A stretch of 64,000 nucleotides of DNA from Arthrobacter sp. B2a2-09 (GTDB lineage Bacteria; Actinomycetota; Actinomycetes; Actinomycetales; Micrococcaceae): positions 62,001-126,000 of the forward strand of contig NZ_JAMXIC010000005.1 in NCBI RefSeq assembly GCF_027587375.1, written 5' to 3'. Below are positions 17,377 through 25,828 of the stretch, piece by piece; within the stretch, counting starts at the first letter, position 1; every line of letters begins with the position of its first letter. The translations under genes and the position numbers were made by a program. The notes under the pieces are model-generated. The model saw nothing but the letters and a program-made list of their open reading frames with translations. It was not told the origin of the DNA and made no database searches.

Positions 17377-17601
17377 GGGCACCTCCCTTCAATCACGGAG
17401 CCAGATCGCTCCTCCGTTTTCGATCCTAACCCGAGACTTTGGAGGTGCCAAGGGAAAATTTGACTGGAATGTCAAACGACTCCTAGACGCATATCGCAGC
17501 AGTGGGGCGTCTGCGGGCACAAAAAAAGCAGCTCCGGCGGAGCTGCTTGGAACGTCTTACTGCTTTTGACCAGCGATACTGGCCGGGTTTCGAGGAATTG
17601 G

Positions 17602-17674
<73 letters not shown>

Positions 17675-17732
17675 ACATGATGGACTCCGGCGGGGCCGGA
17701 CTTTCATCAACAAGCAAGTTGCCTTGCCTTGG

Positions 17733-17804
17733 TGGGCGATACTGGGATCGAACCAGTGACCTCTTCCGTGTCAGGGAAGCGCGCTACCGCTGCGCCAATC
17801 GCCC
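17733..17804 (-). tRNA. tRNA-Val (GAC), copy 1
   Basis: A 72-nt cloverleaf with acceptor GGGCGAT/ATCGCCC, anticodon GAC in a CTGACAC loop, and T-arm GGTTCGATCC. The 3' CCA is encoded. It lies 58 bp upstream (in transcription order) of tRNA-Gly copy 1. Confidence 0.97.
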
Positions 17805-17852
17805 GGATCGGCATAAGCCGACCGGCCCGTTGCCGGGACCTTAAAATACGAG

Positions 17853-17925
<73 letters not shown>

Positions 17926-17983
17926 ACATGATGAACTCCGGCGGGGCCAGACTTTCATCAACAAGCAAGTTGCCTTGCCTTGG

Positions 17984-18055
17984 TGGGCGATACTGGGATC
18001 GAACCAGTGACCTCTTCCGTGTCAGGGAAGCGCGCTACCGCTGCGCCAATCGCCC
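17984..18055 (-). tRNA. tRNA-Val (GAC), copy 2
   Basis: Identical to copy 1 over the mature tRNA; CCA encoded. Second member of the duplicated cassette. Confidence 0.97.
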
Positions 18056-18096
18056 AAATGCAATCCGGCTGGGACCGGAAACCAAGGTTTTCACCG

Positions 18097-18167
18097 AGGT
18101 GGGTACGGGATTCGAACCCGTGTATACGGCTTTGCAGGCCGCTGCCTCGCCTCTCGGCCAACCCACC
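18097..18167 (-). tRNA. tRNA-Cys (GCA)
   Basis: A 71-nt cloverleaf with acceptor GGTGGGT/ACCCACC, U discriminator as expected for cysteine, and anticodon GCA. CCA is not encoded. It lies within the minus-strand tRNA operon. Confidence 0.97.
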
Positions 18168-18222
18168 GTGTAAGCACGATTCCTGGGGTTCCAAGAAGTC
18201 AATGCCGTGACAGTGTCCTGCG

Positions 18223-18295
<73 letters not shown>

Positions 18296-18356
18296 ATAGT
18301 CTTCTTCGACGGCCTGCCCGCAGAGGGCATTCCGTCGCTTTCCGACGAGTAAAAAC

Positions 18357-18384
18357 TCTATAGGAGGTTCCGGGAAACTCCAAA
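18357..18384 (-). promoter_or_regulatory. Candidate promoter of the six-gene tRNA cluster
   Basis: On the minus strand, TTTGGA (18379-18384) and TATAGA (18357-18362) are separated by 16 bases, about 60 bp ahead of tRNA-Gly copy 3. The spacing and the -10 resemble a housekeeping-sigma promoter. The rest of the 18296-18622 gap holds no gene I can see, apart from the divergent tRNA-Val promoter at its right end. Confidence 0.4.
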
Positions 18385-18600
18385 TCGATCTGTCCGAATC
18401 GTAGGCAATGGGCGCTAGATCCTTGAATTGGCGCGGATTTTGCGAGTTACACCGATGTGATTCGAGTGTCTTTTCTCGGTAGTTGCCTTGCTCGTTGGGC
18501 CGTGACGCGCCTGGGTTTCGACTCGGAACGCTGCTCAGCGCTCGGTGAGTTCCCGAGGGACTTTTCCCGACGTTCTCCCGGTTTTTGAATTCCGGCCGGG

Positions 18601-18613
18601 GTCGGTTAGTCTT
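18601..18613 (+). promoter_or_regulatory. Candidate -10 element of tRNA-Val(CAC), motif shared with tRNA-Leu
   Basis: The 13-mer GTCGGTTAGTCTT lies just upstream of tRNA-Val(CAC), contains a TAnnnT-type -10 (TAGTCT, 18607-18612), and has TTGAAT 16 bases before that. The same 13-mer precedes tRNA-Leu(CAA), ending near 49201. Confidence 0.45.
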
Positions 18614-18622
18614 CTTGTGCAC

Positions 18623-18694
18623 GGGCGATTGGCGCAGTGGTAGCGCGCTTCGTTCACACCGAAGAGGTCACTGGTTCGAACCCAGTATCGCCCA
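18623..18694 (+). tRNA. tRNA-Val (CAC)
   Basis: A 72-nt cloverleaf with acceptor GGGCGAT/ATCGCCC, anticodon CAC in a TTCACAC loop, and T-arm GGTTCGAACC. CCA is encoded directly after the discriminator (18695-18697). It is divergent from the minus-strand tRNA cluster and reads a second valine codon family member. Confidence 0.97.
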
Positions 18695-18699
18695 CCAAG

Positions 18700-18746
18700 A
18701 AGAGGTCCTGTGCGGAACATTGTTCATGTTCCGCACAGGACCTCTT
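18700..18746. terminator. Long perfect hairpin after tRNA-Val(CAC)
   Basis: A perfect 21-bp inverted repeat (18700-18720 and 18726-18746, arms starting AAGAGGTCCTG) around a 5-base loop. It starts 3 bases after the encoded CCA and ends 28 bp before the stop of the convergent diguanylate cyclase gene. There is no long T-run, so it may act as a bidirectional terminator. Confidence 0.8.
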
Positions 18747-18774
18747 GTCGTTGCTCAGGGATTCGTTGCCCGAT

Positions 18775-19923
18775 TCATGCGTGAGGCGCTGCCCTGACCA
18801 CCCGGTTCCTTCCGAGTGACTTGGCTTCGTAGAGGGCCGCATCGGCGGCGGCAATCATCGCGGTGAGGTCGACGGCGTCGAACTCGGTTGAGGTGACTCC
18901 GTAACTCACCGTTGGAATGTGGATGTCGTCGAGGTCTTTGCTTGCCGCCAAAGAGCGATTGATGTCGGCCGCGATGCTTTCGGCCCGCTCTTGGCTGGCG
19001 CCCGGCAGGAGCAAGATGAACTCTTCGCCCCCATATCGCCCAACTAAATCGGTGGATCGTACCGACTCGGTGCACGCAGCCGCGAACGCCTGAAGCGCGG
19101 CGTCCCCGGCGGCATGACCGTACTCATCGTTGATCGCTTTGAAGTGGTCCAAGTCGGCCAAGATCAAGGAAGCGACGGAGCTTGTGGCCTGCAGGCGCTG
19201 GAGTTCCTTCGTAGCCAGGTCCATGAAAGTGCCACGGTTCAGGAGCCCGGTCAGGTTGTCGCGCGCGGCGCGTTCGCTGAGCCGGTTGATCAACTGATCG
19301 TTGCTGAGGGCGGTCATGCTGAAAGAGACGGCAACCAGAAGTATCAGCGTGACCAAGCTTGCCATCGATGGGCCAAAATACATGCGGAAATCCGGGCCGT
19401 TTGGTCCTTCGACGAGGTACACGGACAGGCGGCAGAAATAGTAAGCGGCCAGGAATCCCGCGGCCAAGGCCATCGACTTGTGCACATGGGAGTATCTGGA
19501 ATCCAGCAGCCACAGATCGCGGGACGCCAACGCGATGCCCAGCGTCATGAATCCTAGATATACCAAGCCCCCGGACCAGGTGTTGTAACCAGGGCTTTCC
19601 AATACGGACGCGAGGGCCGTGATTCCACACGCCGTGGCAAACTGCCATTTCGGCGGCGGCAACATCCTCAAAGACCGGGCGCCGGTCCACACACTCAGCG
19701 CTCCGCCCACCAAGAGGACGTTGCCCGAGGGATTTGCCCAGACTTGATGTGGCGTCCCGTTGAGAAGGAAGGCCAGGTTTCCAGCAAGGAAGAACAAGAG
19801 GGCGATGCACCACCACCCGTTGTAGGACGACCGCGTGCGCCTGAAGGATGCATAGAACAGGAGGAGCAGGGTAAGAGCGACCACGCCAAGGGCCACTCGC
19901 AGTGTTGTTATATCGAGGACCAA
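18775..19923 (-). CDS. Membrane diguanylate cyclase, GGDEF domain (382 aa)
   Basis: It makes cyclic di-GMP from two GTP. The N-terminal 210 or so residues hold several hydrophobic segments (starting VALGVVALTLLLLFY) as a membrane sensor region. The C-terminal GGDEF domain has the active-site motif GGEEF at 298-302. The RxxD inhibitory I-site (R289-S-T-D292) is five residues before it, as in product-inhibited cyclases. The DNLTGLLNRGTF and DLDHFKAINDEYGH motifs are intact, so it should be active. The start is a TTG at 19921-19923 with GGGAG six bases upstream. It is monocistronic; the signal is unknown. Confidence 0.93.
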   Translation of the reverse strand: MVLDITTLRVALGVVALTLLLLFYASFRRTRSSYNGWWCIALLFFLAGNLAFLLNGTPHQVWANPSGNVLLVGGALSVWTGARSLRMLPPPKWQFATACGITALASVLESPGYNTWSGGLVYLGFMTLGIALASRDLWLLDSRYSHVHKSMALAAGFLAAYYFCRLSVYLVEGPNGPDFRMYFGPSMASLVTLILLVAVSFSMTALSNDQLINRLSERAARDNLTGLLNRGTFMDLATKELQRLQATSSVASLILADLDHFKAINDEYGHAAGDAALQAFAAACTESVRSTDLVGRYGGEEFILLLPGASQERAESIAADINRSLAASKDLDDIHIPTVSYGVTSTEFDAVDLTAMIAAADAALYEAKSLGRNRVVRAAPHA

Positions 19924-20091
19924 GTTTTGCTCCCGTAGCCGAGGACGTGACCAATTATGGCACCGGGAATCAAAGAACCCTGTGCGCCATGCACGAGGGC
20001 CCTATTAATTACGGGGCGGGGCGGTGAAGTCCTGTCGGCAGCCACCAAGGCTCTGCATCTTCCTGTCAGTGGTGTGTGAAAGAGTTTTCCT

Positions 20092-20973
20092 ATGACAGAT
20101 CCACTGCTTGCCCATGCCACCGAATACGGCCGGATGTATGCCCGGTCCACGTCCGAGACCTTCTCGGTCCCTTCCATCACCACCGTGATCGGCCAGCAGG
20201 CCCACTCCCTGGACGGCTGGTTCGGCTACATGGGTGCCAGCAGCTTGGCGAAAGACCCGGAACTCCCGCAACATCTTTCCAGCCCTGCCAAGATGAGGCA
20301 GGCCGTCAACAAGGCAGCCAAGGCTGCGGAAGTTTACCGGGACGACGCTGCACGCCGTGGCGACCGCGTGCATAACTACTGCGAGCAAGTGGCCCTCCGC
20401 GCCCTCGGACGCGCGGACCGCGTGAAGGAAACGCGCGAAGAGCTCGCTTCAAATGGCGAAGAAGCCTTCGCGGCCCGCTTCGATGAGTGGTGGGAGTTGT
20501 ACCAGGTGGAGCCCATTGCGCCCGAGATCACTGTGTGGAACTCCAGCGTTGGCTACGCAGGAACCCTGGACCTCGTGGCCAAAATCAACGGCAGGGTCTG
20601 CCTGATCGACTACAAGAGCAAGGGCACCACCCGCGATGGAACAGTGAAACCCCTCGACGACAAAGTGGTGATGCAACTGGTTGCGGGCATGAAGGCCGAG
20701 GAAAGCCTCGTGGATCCTGTGGCGGGGGAGTGGGAGCCGTGGAGATACGGGGAGAACCCCGTTCTGCTTGCGGTGGCTATCGGCGAGACCGAAGTGCGTC
20801 CCCAGCGGGCGAACCCGGACGTTCTCAAGCACCACTGGTGGAAGTTCTGCGCCTTGAAGCGGGTGTGGGAGATGTCTGCCGATGTGGCCGCAGCCGGAAC
20901 GGCGCTGCTTGCCGTAGCTCCGCCGTCGTACCCTGCCGCCGCGGCGCCCGCAGGCTCAACTAAACTAGCTTAG
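20092..20973 (+). CDS. PD-(D/E)XK nuclease-like protein (293 aa)
   Basis: The central region carries the arrangement typical of RecB/Cas4-like nucleases: H94 (GDRVHNYCEQ), E145, D160 in GYAGTLDLVA, and D173-Y-K175 in LIDYKSK, followed by a QLVAGM helix (the QhXXY-like helix of this group lacks a clear Tyr). About 90 helical N-terminal residues precede it and an alanine/proline-rich tail follows. No 4Fe-4S cysteine cluster is seen, so it is not a classical Cas4. It stands alone, 51 bp upstream of def, with no helicase or CRISPR genes nearby. A DNA-processing role is inferred from the fold only; the substrate is unknown. Confidence 0.75.
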   Translation: MTDPLLAHATEYGRMYARSTSETFSVPSITTVIGQQAHSLDGWFGYMGASSLAKDPELPQHLSSPAKMRQAVNKAAKAAEVYRDDAARRGDRVHNYCEQVALRALGRADRVKETREELASNGEEAFAARFDEWWELYQVEPIAPEITVWNSSVGYAGTLDLVAKINGRVCLIDYKSKGTTRDGTVKPLDDKVVMQLVAGMKAEESLVDPVAGEWEPWRYGENPVLLAVAIGETEVRPQRANPDVLKHHWWKFCALKRVWEMSADVAAAGTALLAVAPPSYPAAAAPAGSTKLA

Positions 20974-21024
20974 GCCCCCTTCTGCGGGGACCGAAGCTTC
21001 GCCGATCGTGAGGAAAGACAGCAC

Positions 21025-21591
21025 ATGGCCATATTGAGTATCCGTATCATCGGCGATCCCGTGCTCCGCACGGTTGCTGATCCAGTCACGGATTTCGGGC
21101 CTGAGCTCGCCAAACTTGTGTCGGACATGACCGAGACCATGGAAGATGTGGACGGTGCAGGGCTCGCTGCCCCGCAGATTGGTGTCAGCCAGCGGGTTTT
21201 CACTTATCGGATCGGCGGCGTGGAAGGCCACATCATCAACCCTGTGCTCGAAAACAGCGATGACTTCCAGCCTGACGAGGTAGAAGGCTGCCTCTCCATT
21301 CCCGGACTCGCGTTCCCGGTTCGCCGCCGCAGGACCACCCGCGCCACCGGCGTGGACATGAACGGCAATCCCGTGTCCGTCGAGGCGGAGGGCATGCTCG
21401 CCCGCTGTTTCCAGCACGAGACCGACCATCTGGACGGGATCCTTTTCACGGACCGCCTGGAGGGTGAGGACCGGAAAACCGCCCTCCGAGCCATCCGCGC
21501 GGCGAACTACCACTCCGTGACTGAACGGACCACCGCCAAGAGGGCCAACACTGTGGGCTCCAGCTTCGGCAGTTTCGGGGCTGCCGAATGA
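21025..21591 (+). CDS. def: Peptide deformylase (188 aa)
   Basis: It removes the N-formyl group from nascent proteins. All three metal-site motifs are intact: GAGLAAPQ (44-51), EGCLS (87-91, Cys89 a metal ligand) and HETDH (131-135). The AGGAAAG site upstream of the ATG supports the start. It overlaps fmt by ATGA, so the deformylase and formyltransferase are translationally coupled, as in many bacteria. Confidence 0.96.
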   Translation: MAILSIRIIGDPVLRTVADPVTDFGPELAKLVSDMTETMEDVDGAGLAAPQIGVSQRVFTYRIGGVEGHIINPVLENSDDFQPDEVEGCLSIPGLAFPVRRRRTTRATGVDMNGNPVSVEAEGMLARCFQHETDHLDGILFTDRLEGEDRKTALRAIRAANYHSVTERTTAKRANTVGSSFGSFGAAE

Positions 21592-22508
21592 GGGTGCTTT
21601 TCGCCGGCACCCCGGCTGTCGCAGTCCCTTCCCTTGATGCGCTGATCGAGGCGGGTTTCGAGATCGTGGCGGTGCTGACCAGGCCGGATGCCCCTACCGG
21701 TCGCAAACGGATCCTGACGCCGTCGCCGGTGGCAGCACGTGCGGCTGAACTCGGTATCGATATCATCCATGCCTCCAAGGTGGATGCCGGGACTACTGAG
21801 CGGATCGCTTCTTATGAGCCGGACGTTGCCGCGATCGTTGCCTACGGGGGCCTTGTCCCCAAGGCCGCGCTCGGAGTACCGCGACACGGTTGGATCAACC
21901 TCCACTTTTCCCTCCTCCCGGCCTGGCGCGGCGCCGCACCGGTCCAACGTTCAGTCATCGCCGGTGACGACATCACCGGGGCGGCCACCTTCCTCCTGGA
22001 AGAAGGCCTCGACACCGGGCCGGTTTTCGGGACTTTGACGGAAACCGTACGCCCCGAAGACACGGCGGGCGAGCTGCTGGAGCGGCTTTCGCTCAGCGGC
22101 GCGGTCTTGCTCACCCAGACACTATCCGCCGTCGAGTCCGGCAAAGCGGCCCCCCTGCCCCAGCAAGGCGACGTCTCACTCGCTCCCAAACTGACGCTCG
22201 ACGACGGCCGCCTCGACTGGACGCAACCGGCCCTCGCCATCAACCGCAGGTCCCGCGGCGTCACGCCCGAACCGGGAGCGTGGACCATGCTCGACGGGCA
22301 GCGCGTCAAGCTCGAACCCGTCGGTTTGCGCCCGGACACCCGGGACCTTGCACCCGGCCGGGTCCGGGTTGACGGAAAGAACGTCCTGGTCGGGACCGGA
22401 TCCCACGCAGTACAGCTCGGGAAGATCCAGCCTGCGGGCAAGAAGATGATGCCGTCGGCCGATTGGGCCCGTGGTTTGGCAACACCAGAAAGCGTGGAAT
22501 TCGAATGA
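21588..22508 (+). CDS. fmt: Methionyl-tRNA formyltransferase (306 aa)
   Basis: It formylates initiator Met-tRNA using 10-formyl-tetrahydrofolate. The FAGTPAVAVPSL start, the HFSLLPAWRGAAPVQ catalytic signature and the GDDITGAATFLLEEGLDTGP segment are characteristic. The C-terminal OB-like domain (around 205-306) is present and the length is normal. It overlaps def upstream and the RsmB-like gene downstream, both by ATGA. Confidence 0.96.
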   Translation: MRVLFAGTPAVAVPSLDALIEAGFEIVAVLTRPDAPTGRKRILTPSPVAARAAELGIDIIHASKVDAGTTERIASYEPDVAAIVAYGGLVPKAALGVPRHGWINLHFSLLPAWRGAAPVQRSVIAGDDITGAATFLLEEGLDTGPVFGTLTETVRPEDTAGELLERLSLSGAVLLTQTLSAVESGKAAPLPQQGDVSLAPKLTLDDGRLDWTQPALAINRRSRGVTPEPGAWTMLDGQRVKLEPVGLRPDTRDLAPGRVRVDGKNVLVGTGSHAVQLGKIQPAGKKMMPSADWARGLATPESVEFE

Positions 22509-24055
22509 ATGAGTCCGGCCGGCGCGGCCCCAATAACAGCGGGAACAGGGATGGCGGGGGCCACGGCAACCGCGGCCCCCGCGGCGAAAGCAACCGCAAC
22601 GCCCAGGGCCGCGAACGCAACAGGGGCCCGCAGCGCGGTTTCACTACCAACGCACCGTCCCAACGGACCCGGCGCGCGGATCCTGCACGATTGGTGGCGT
22701 TCGAAGTCCTGCGCGCAGTCGCTTCGGAAGACGCGTATGCAAACCTCGTGCTGCCGTCGCGGATCCGCCACCACCACCTCGACAAGCGCGACGCCGGATT
22801 CGCCACCGAGCTGAGCTACGGGGCACTGCGCGGTCAGGGGATGTACGACGCCGTCCTGGCCAAGTGTGTCGACCGGCCGCTCGACCAACTCGATCCGGCA
22901 GTCCTTGATGCGTTGCGACTTGGTGCCCACCAATTGCTCGCCATGCGTGTTCCTGCCCACGCCGCGCTCGACCAGACTGTCGGGTTGGCCCGCGCGGTCA
23001 TCGGAGCCGGCCCGTCGTCGCTCATCAACGCGGTGCTCCGAAAAGTCACCGCAAGGACCCTGCCCGAGTGGCTCGACCACCTGCTGGAAAACGAGACCGA
23101 CGAGACCAGGATCGCCTCCGTGCGCCATGCGCACCCGGAATGGATTGTCAGGGCGCTGCGCCAGTCGCTCGTCATGCATGGCCGTCCCGCGAGCGAAATC
23201 ACCGACCTGCTCGAGGCCGACAACGCGGCCCCCGTGGTGAACCTGGTGGCACTGCCCGGCATCGGCAATCTTGATGAAGCCGTGGAGAACGGGGCCACTC
23301 CCGGCGTACTCGTGATCGACTCGGCGCTGTCCAGCGGTGGCGACCTCGGGCGCATGTCCTCCATCCGCGAAGGCACCACGCGCGTCCAGGACGTCGGATC
23401 CCAGTTGGTGGCCCGCGCCGTCGCGGCCGTGGACCTCGGACAGGACGCCAAGGACGGCGAGAAGTGGCTTGACCTTTGCGCCGGTCCCGGAGGGAAGGCC
23501 GCGCTGCTGGCCGCCCTCGCCCGTCAAGAAGGTGCGACCCTCTTGGCCAATGAACCCGCAGAACACCGGGCAAAGCTGGTCAGCCAAGCCCTCTCGGCGG
23601 TTCCGGCGGATGCCTGGACCGTGCGGGTAGGCGACGGCCGCGACGTCGGCAAGGAACAACCGGAGACTTTCGACCGCGTGTTGGTGGACGTTCCCTGCAG
23701 CGGCCTTGGCGCGCTACGCCGCCGCCCCGAGTCACGCTGGCGCCGGACCCCCAAGGACCTTGCCGATCTAGGTCCGTTGCAGCGTGAATTGCTCAACTCG
23801 GCCATCGACGCCGTCAAGCCGGGCGGAGTGGTGGCGTACGTGACTTGCTCCCCGCACCCGGCCGAAACCACCGCCGTCGTCAGCGATGTCCTGCGCAAGC
23901 GTGACGACTTGGAGCAGATCGACGCCGGCGCAGCCTTGGACGCGGTCAGCCTGACCGGGAATCTGGGCGCCGGGCACGAATTGACCGCCCAACTGTGGCC
24001 GCACGTGCATCAAACTGATGCGATGTTCCTGGCGCTTATCCGGAAGAAGCCGTAA
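22505..24055 (+). CDS. rsmB: RsmB/NOP-family 16S rRNA (cytosine-5) methyltransferase (516 aa)
   Basis: A SAM-dependent rRNA m5C methyltransferase. About 60 N-terminal residues are Gly/Arg/Asn-rich and look disordered (RGPNNSGNRDGGGHGNRG), possibly binding RNA. Residues about 65-195 form the NusB-like domain. The methyltransferase domain has SAM motif DLCAGPGGKAALLA and the two catalytic cysteines in VPCSGLG and TCSPHPAET. The ATG overlaps the fmt stop (ATGA); a longer frame starting at 22463 lies inside fmt. It belongs to a def-fmt-rsmB(-rpe) operon. Assignment to RsmB rather than another NOP-type enzyme rests on the NusB domain and the fmt linkage. Confidence 0.92.
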   Translation: MNESGRRGPNNSGNRDGGGHGNRGPRGESNRNAQGRERNRGPQRGFTTNAPSQRTRRADPARLVAFEVLRAVASEDAYANLVLPSRIRHHHLDKRDAGFATELSYGALRGQGMYDAVLAKCVDRPLDQLDPAVLDALRLGAHQLLAMRVPAHAALDQTVGLARAVIGAGPSSLINAVLRKVTARTLPEWLDHLLENETDETRIASVRHAHPEWIVRALRQSLVMHGRPASEITDLLEADNAAPVVNLVALPGIGNLDEAVENGATPGVLVIDSALSSGGDLGRMSSIREGTTRVQDVGSQLVARAVAAVDLGQDAKDGEKWLDLCAGPGGKAALLAALARQEGATLLANEPAEHRAKLVSQALSAVPADAWTVRVGDGRDVGKEQPETFDRVLVDVPCSGLGALRRRPESRWRRTPKDLADLGPLQRELLNSAIDAVKPGGVVAYVTCSPHPAETTAVVSDVLRKRDDLEQIDAGAALDAVSLTGNLGAGHELTAQLWPHVHQTDAMFLALIRKKP

Positions 24056-24148
24056 CCTTCGGCGCCTTTCCCCGGCTGAAAGTCCCGCGTGCCTAAGCTG
24101 GAGAATTGCCAAAACCACCAGACCGCCACCAACACTGAGGGAACTGCC

Positions 24149-24811
24149 TTGACTGAGTGCTGTATCAACCCGAGCATCCTGTCCGCGGACTTCGTGAACC
24201 TGGAAGCCGAGCTGAAAAGAATCAGCAACGCCGACGCCGTCCACGTCGATGTGATGGACAACCATTTCGTCCCGAACCTGACGCTCGGCCTGCCGGTTGT
24301 GGCGCGGATCCAGGCTGTGAGCCCGGTCCCGCTGGACGCACACCTGATGATCGCCGACGCCGACCGCTGGGCGCCGGCCTACGCCGACGCCGGTGTGGCT
24401 TCCGTGACCTTCCATGCGGAAGCGGCGATGGCTCCCATCAAGCTTGCCCGTGAGCTCCGTGCCCGCGGTTCGAAGGCGGGGATGGCCCTTCGACCGGCCA
24501 CTCCGGTGGAACCATACCTGGACATGCTCAGCGAACTGGACATGCTCCTCATCATGACCGTGGAACCGGGCTTCGGCGGGCAGTCCTTCCTGGACGTGAC
24601 GCTGCCCAAGATCCGGCGGGCGCGTGCCGCGATCGAAGGTTCCGGTATCGGCGTCGCAATCCAGGTGGATGGCGGTGTCACGGAGGAGACCATTGTCCGG
24701 GCAGCCGAGGCCGGCGCAAATGTGTTCGTGGCCGGCTCCGCCGTCTACGGCCATGCGGACCCCGCAGCGGCTATTGAGCGGCTGCGCGCCGCCGGCCTCG
24801 CGGCAATGTGA
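24149..24811 (+). CDS. rpe: Ribulose-phosphate 3-epimerase (220 aa)
   Basis: It interconverts ribulose-5-phosphate and xylulose-5-phosphate in the pentose phosphate pathway, supplying ribulose-5-phosphate that the downstream RibB also uses. Visible motifs are [23 protein letters not shown] (metal-binding), [13 protein letters not shown]-type [12 protein letters not shown], and [11 protein letters not shown]. The start is a TTG at 24149 with GAGGGA six bases before it; a frame from 24089 adds 20 residues with no family similarity. It is 93 bp downstream of the RsmB-like gene and just upstream of the rib riboswitch. Confidence 0.93.
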   Translation: MTECCINPSILSADFVNLEAELKRISNADAVHVDVMDNHFVPNLTLGLPVVARIQAVSPVPLDAHLMIADADRWAPAYADAGVASVTFHAEAAMAPIKLARELRARGSKAGMALRPATPVEPYLDMLSELDMLLIMTVEPGFGGQSFLDVTLPKIRRARAAIEGSGIGVAIQVDGGVTEETIVRAAEAGANVFVAGSAVYGHADPAAAIERLRAAGLAAM

Positions 24812-24892
24812 CAACAATGACGCAATTGCCTGCATATTGGTCCGGGAATACATCGGCCATGGCTCCAGTTGTGTCAGAATAGCAACACACAT

Positions 24893-25043
24893 ACGTGCTC
24901 CGGGGTCGGTGTAATTCCGAACCGGCGGTTATAGTCCGCGACCCGCGAGCCATCGCGTTTCCTTGACGGGAATCACGACGGCGGACGGTTGAACTGGTGG
25001 AATTCCGGTACCGACAGTTAAAGTCTGGATGGGAGAAGCACGT
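24893..25043 (+). promoter_or_regulatory. FMN riboswitch (RFN element)
   Basis: The conserved FMN aptamer is readable. The closing stem ACGTGCT (24893) pairs with AGCACGT (ending 25043). GGGGTCGGTGTAATTCCGAACC follows in pieces (CGGGGTCGGTG, AATTCCGAACCGGC), with GGTTATAGTCCGCGACCCG and later GGAATTCCGGTACCGACAG, TTAAAGTCTGGATGGGAGA. It precedes the riboflavin transporter and rib genes by about 86 bp. FMN binding should lower expression, probably by blocking translation, since no strong terminator is visible. Confidence 0.95.
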
Positions 25044-25129
25044 ACAGTCATGCTTGGGCGTTCCGTGCGCCCGGCATTGCGCTGTCGTACACCCCCGGAG
25101 CCATCGCGGCATTCGAGGGAAGGAACGAC

Positions 25130-25828
25130 ATGGACTTTCTGCGATGGCTCTTCGAAGCACAGATTCCCGTAGGCGGATCTGTCCTTGTTCTTCGCGAAGT
25201 GCTAGGCAATATTTTCGGGCTCGCCAGCGCCCTGGGCGGCATGCGCCGCAAAGTCTGGGCATGGCCCATCGGGATCGCAGGCAACCTGCTCCTGCTGACG
25301 GTCTTTCTTGGCAACGTCTTCGGTGCCGCCTCGCCGGCAACCCTTTGGGGCCAGGCCGGACGCCAGATCATGTTCATCAGCGTCGCCGCCTACGGCTGGT
25401 ACCGCTGGCGCCAGGGCCTCCAATCAGGCACTCACGGCCGCGCCATTGTGCCCGGCTGGGCAAGCCCCAAAGTGCGGATCGGAATGGTGGCCGCCATGAT
25501 TGTGGGAACAGCCGCCCTGACTCCCGTCTTCGATTCCATGGGTTCCTACCCGCCTGTGTGGGCAGACGCCTGGACTTTCATGGGTTCCCTCCTGGCAACG
25601 TATGGAATGGCACGCGGCTGGACCGAATTCTGGCTGATCTGGGTTGCCGTGGACATCGTGGGAGTTCCGCTGCTATTCAGCGCCGGTTACTTTGCCAGCG
25701 CCTTTATGTACCTCTTTTACGGGTTCTTCACACTTGCCGGATTCTTTGTCTGGTGGCGCGCGGACCGACGTGAAAGCCGGCCGCTCAGGCCAACGGCCGA
25801 GCCGGAAACTGTAGGAGCCCTGTCATGA
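25130..25828 (+). CDS. ribM: Riboflavin transporter, PnuC/RibM-like (232 aa)
   Basis: A small membrane protein of the PnuC family with about seven hydrophobic segments (for example VLREVLGNIFGLASALG, IGIAGNLLLLTVFLGN and LFYGFFTLAGFFVWW). PnuC-family members next to an FMN riboswitch and rib genes are known in Corynebacterium and Streptomyces (PnuX/RibM) as riboflavin facilitators. That context, not the sequence alone, is the reason for this call; nicotinamide mononucleotide transport is the alternative. The AAGGA site five bases before the ATG is good. It overlaps ribD by ATGA. Confidence 0.85.
   Translation: MDFLRWLFEAQIPVGGSVLVLREVLGNIFGLASALGGMRRKVWAWPIGIAGNLLLLTVFLGNVFGAASPATLWGQAGRQIMFISVAAYGWYRWRQGLQSGTHGRAIVPGWASPKVRIGMVAAMIVGTAALTPVFDSMGSYPPVWADAWTFMGSLLATYGMARGWTEFWLIWVAVDIVGVPLLFSAGYFASAFMYLFYGFFTLAGFFVWWRADRRESRPLRPTAEPETVGALS

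Noticed and set aside
19955-20077. 40-residue plus-strand frame between the cyclase and nuclease genes
   Set aside because: No Shine-Dalgarno sequence and no recognisable features.
21842-23659. 605-residue minus-strand frame across fmt and the RsmB-like gene
   Set aside because: Low-complexity shadow; the plus-strand genes are intact and coupled.
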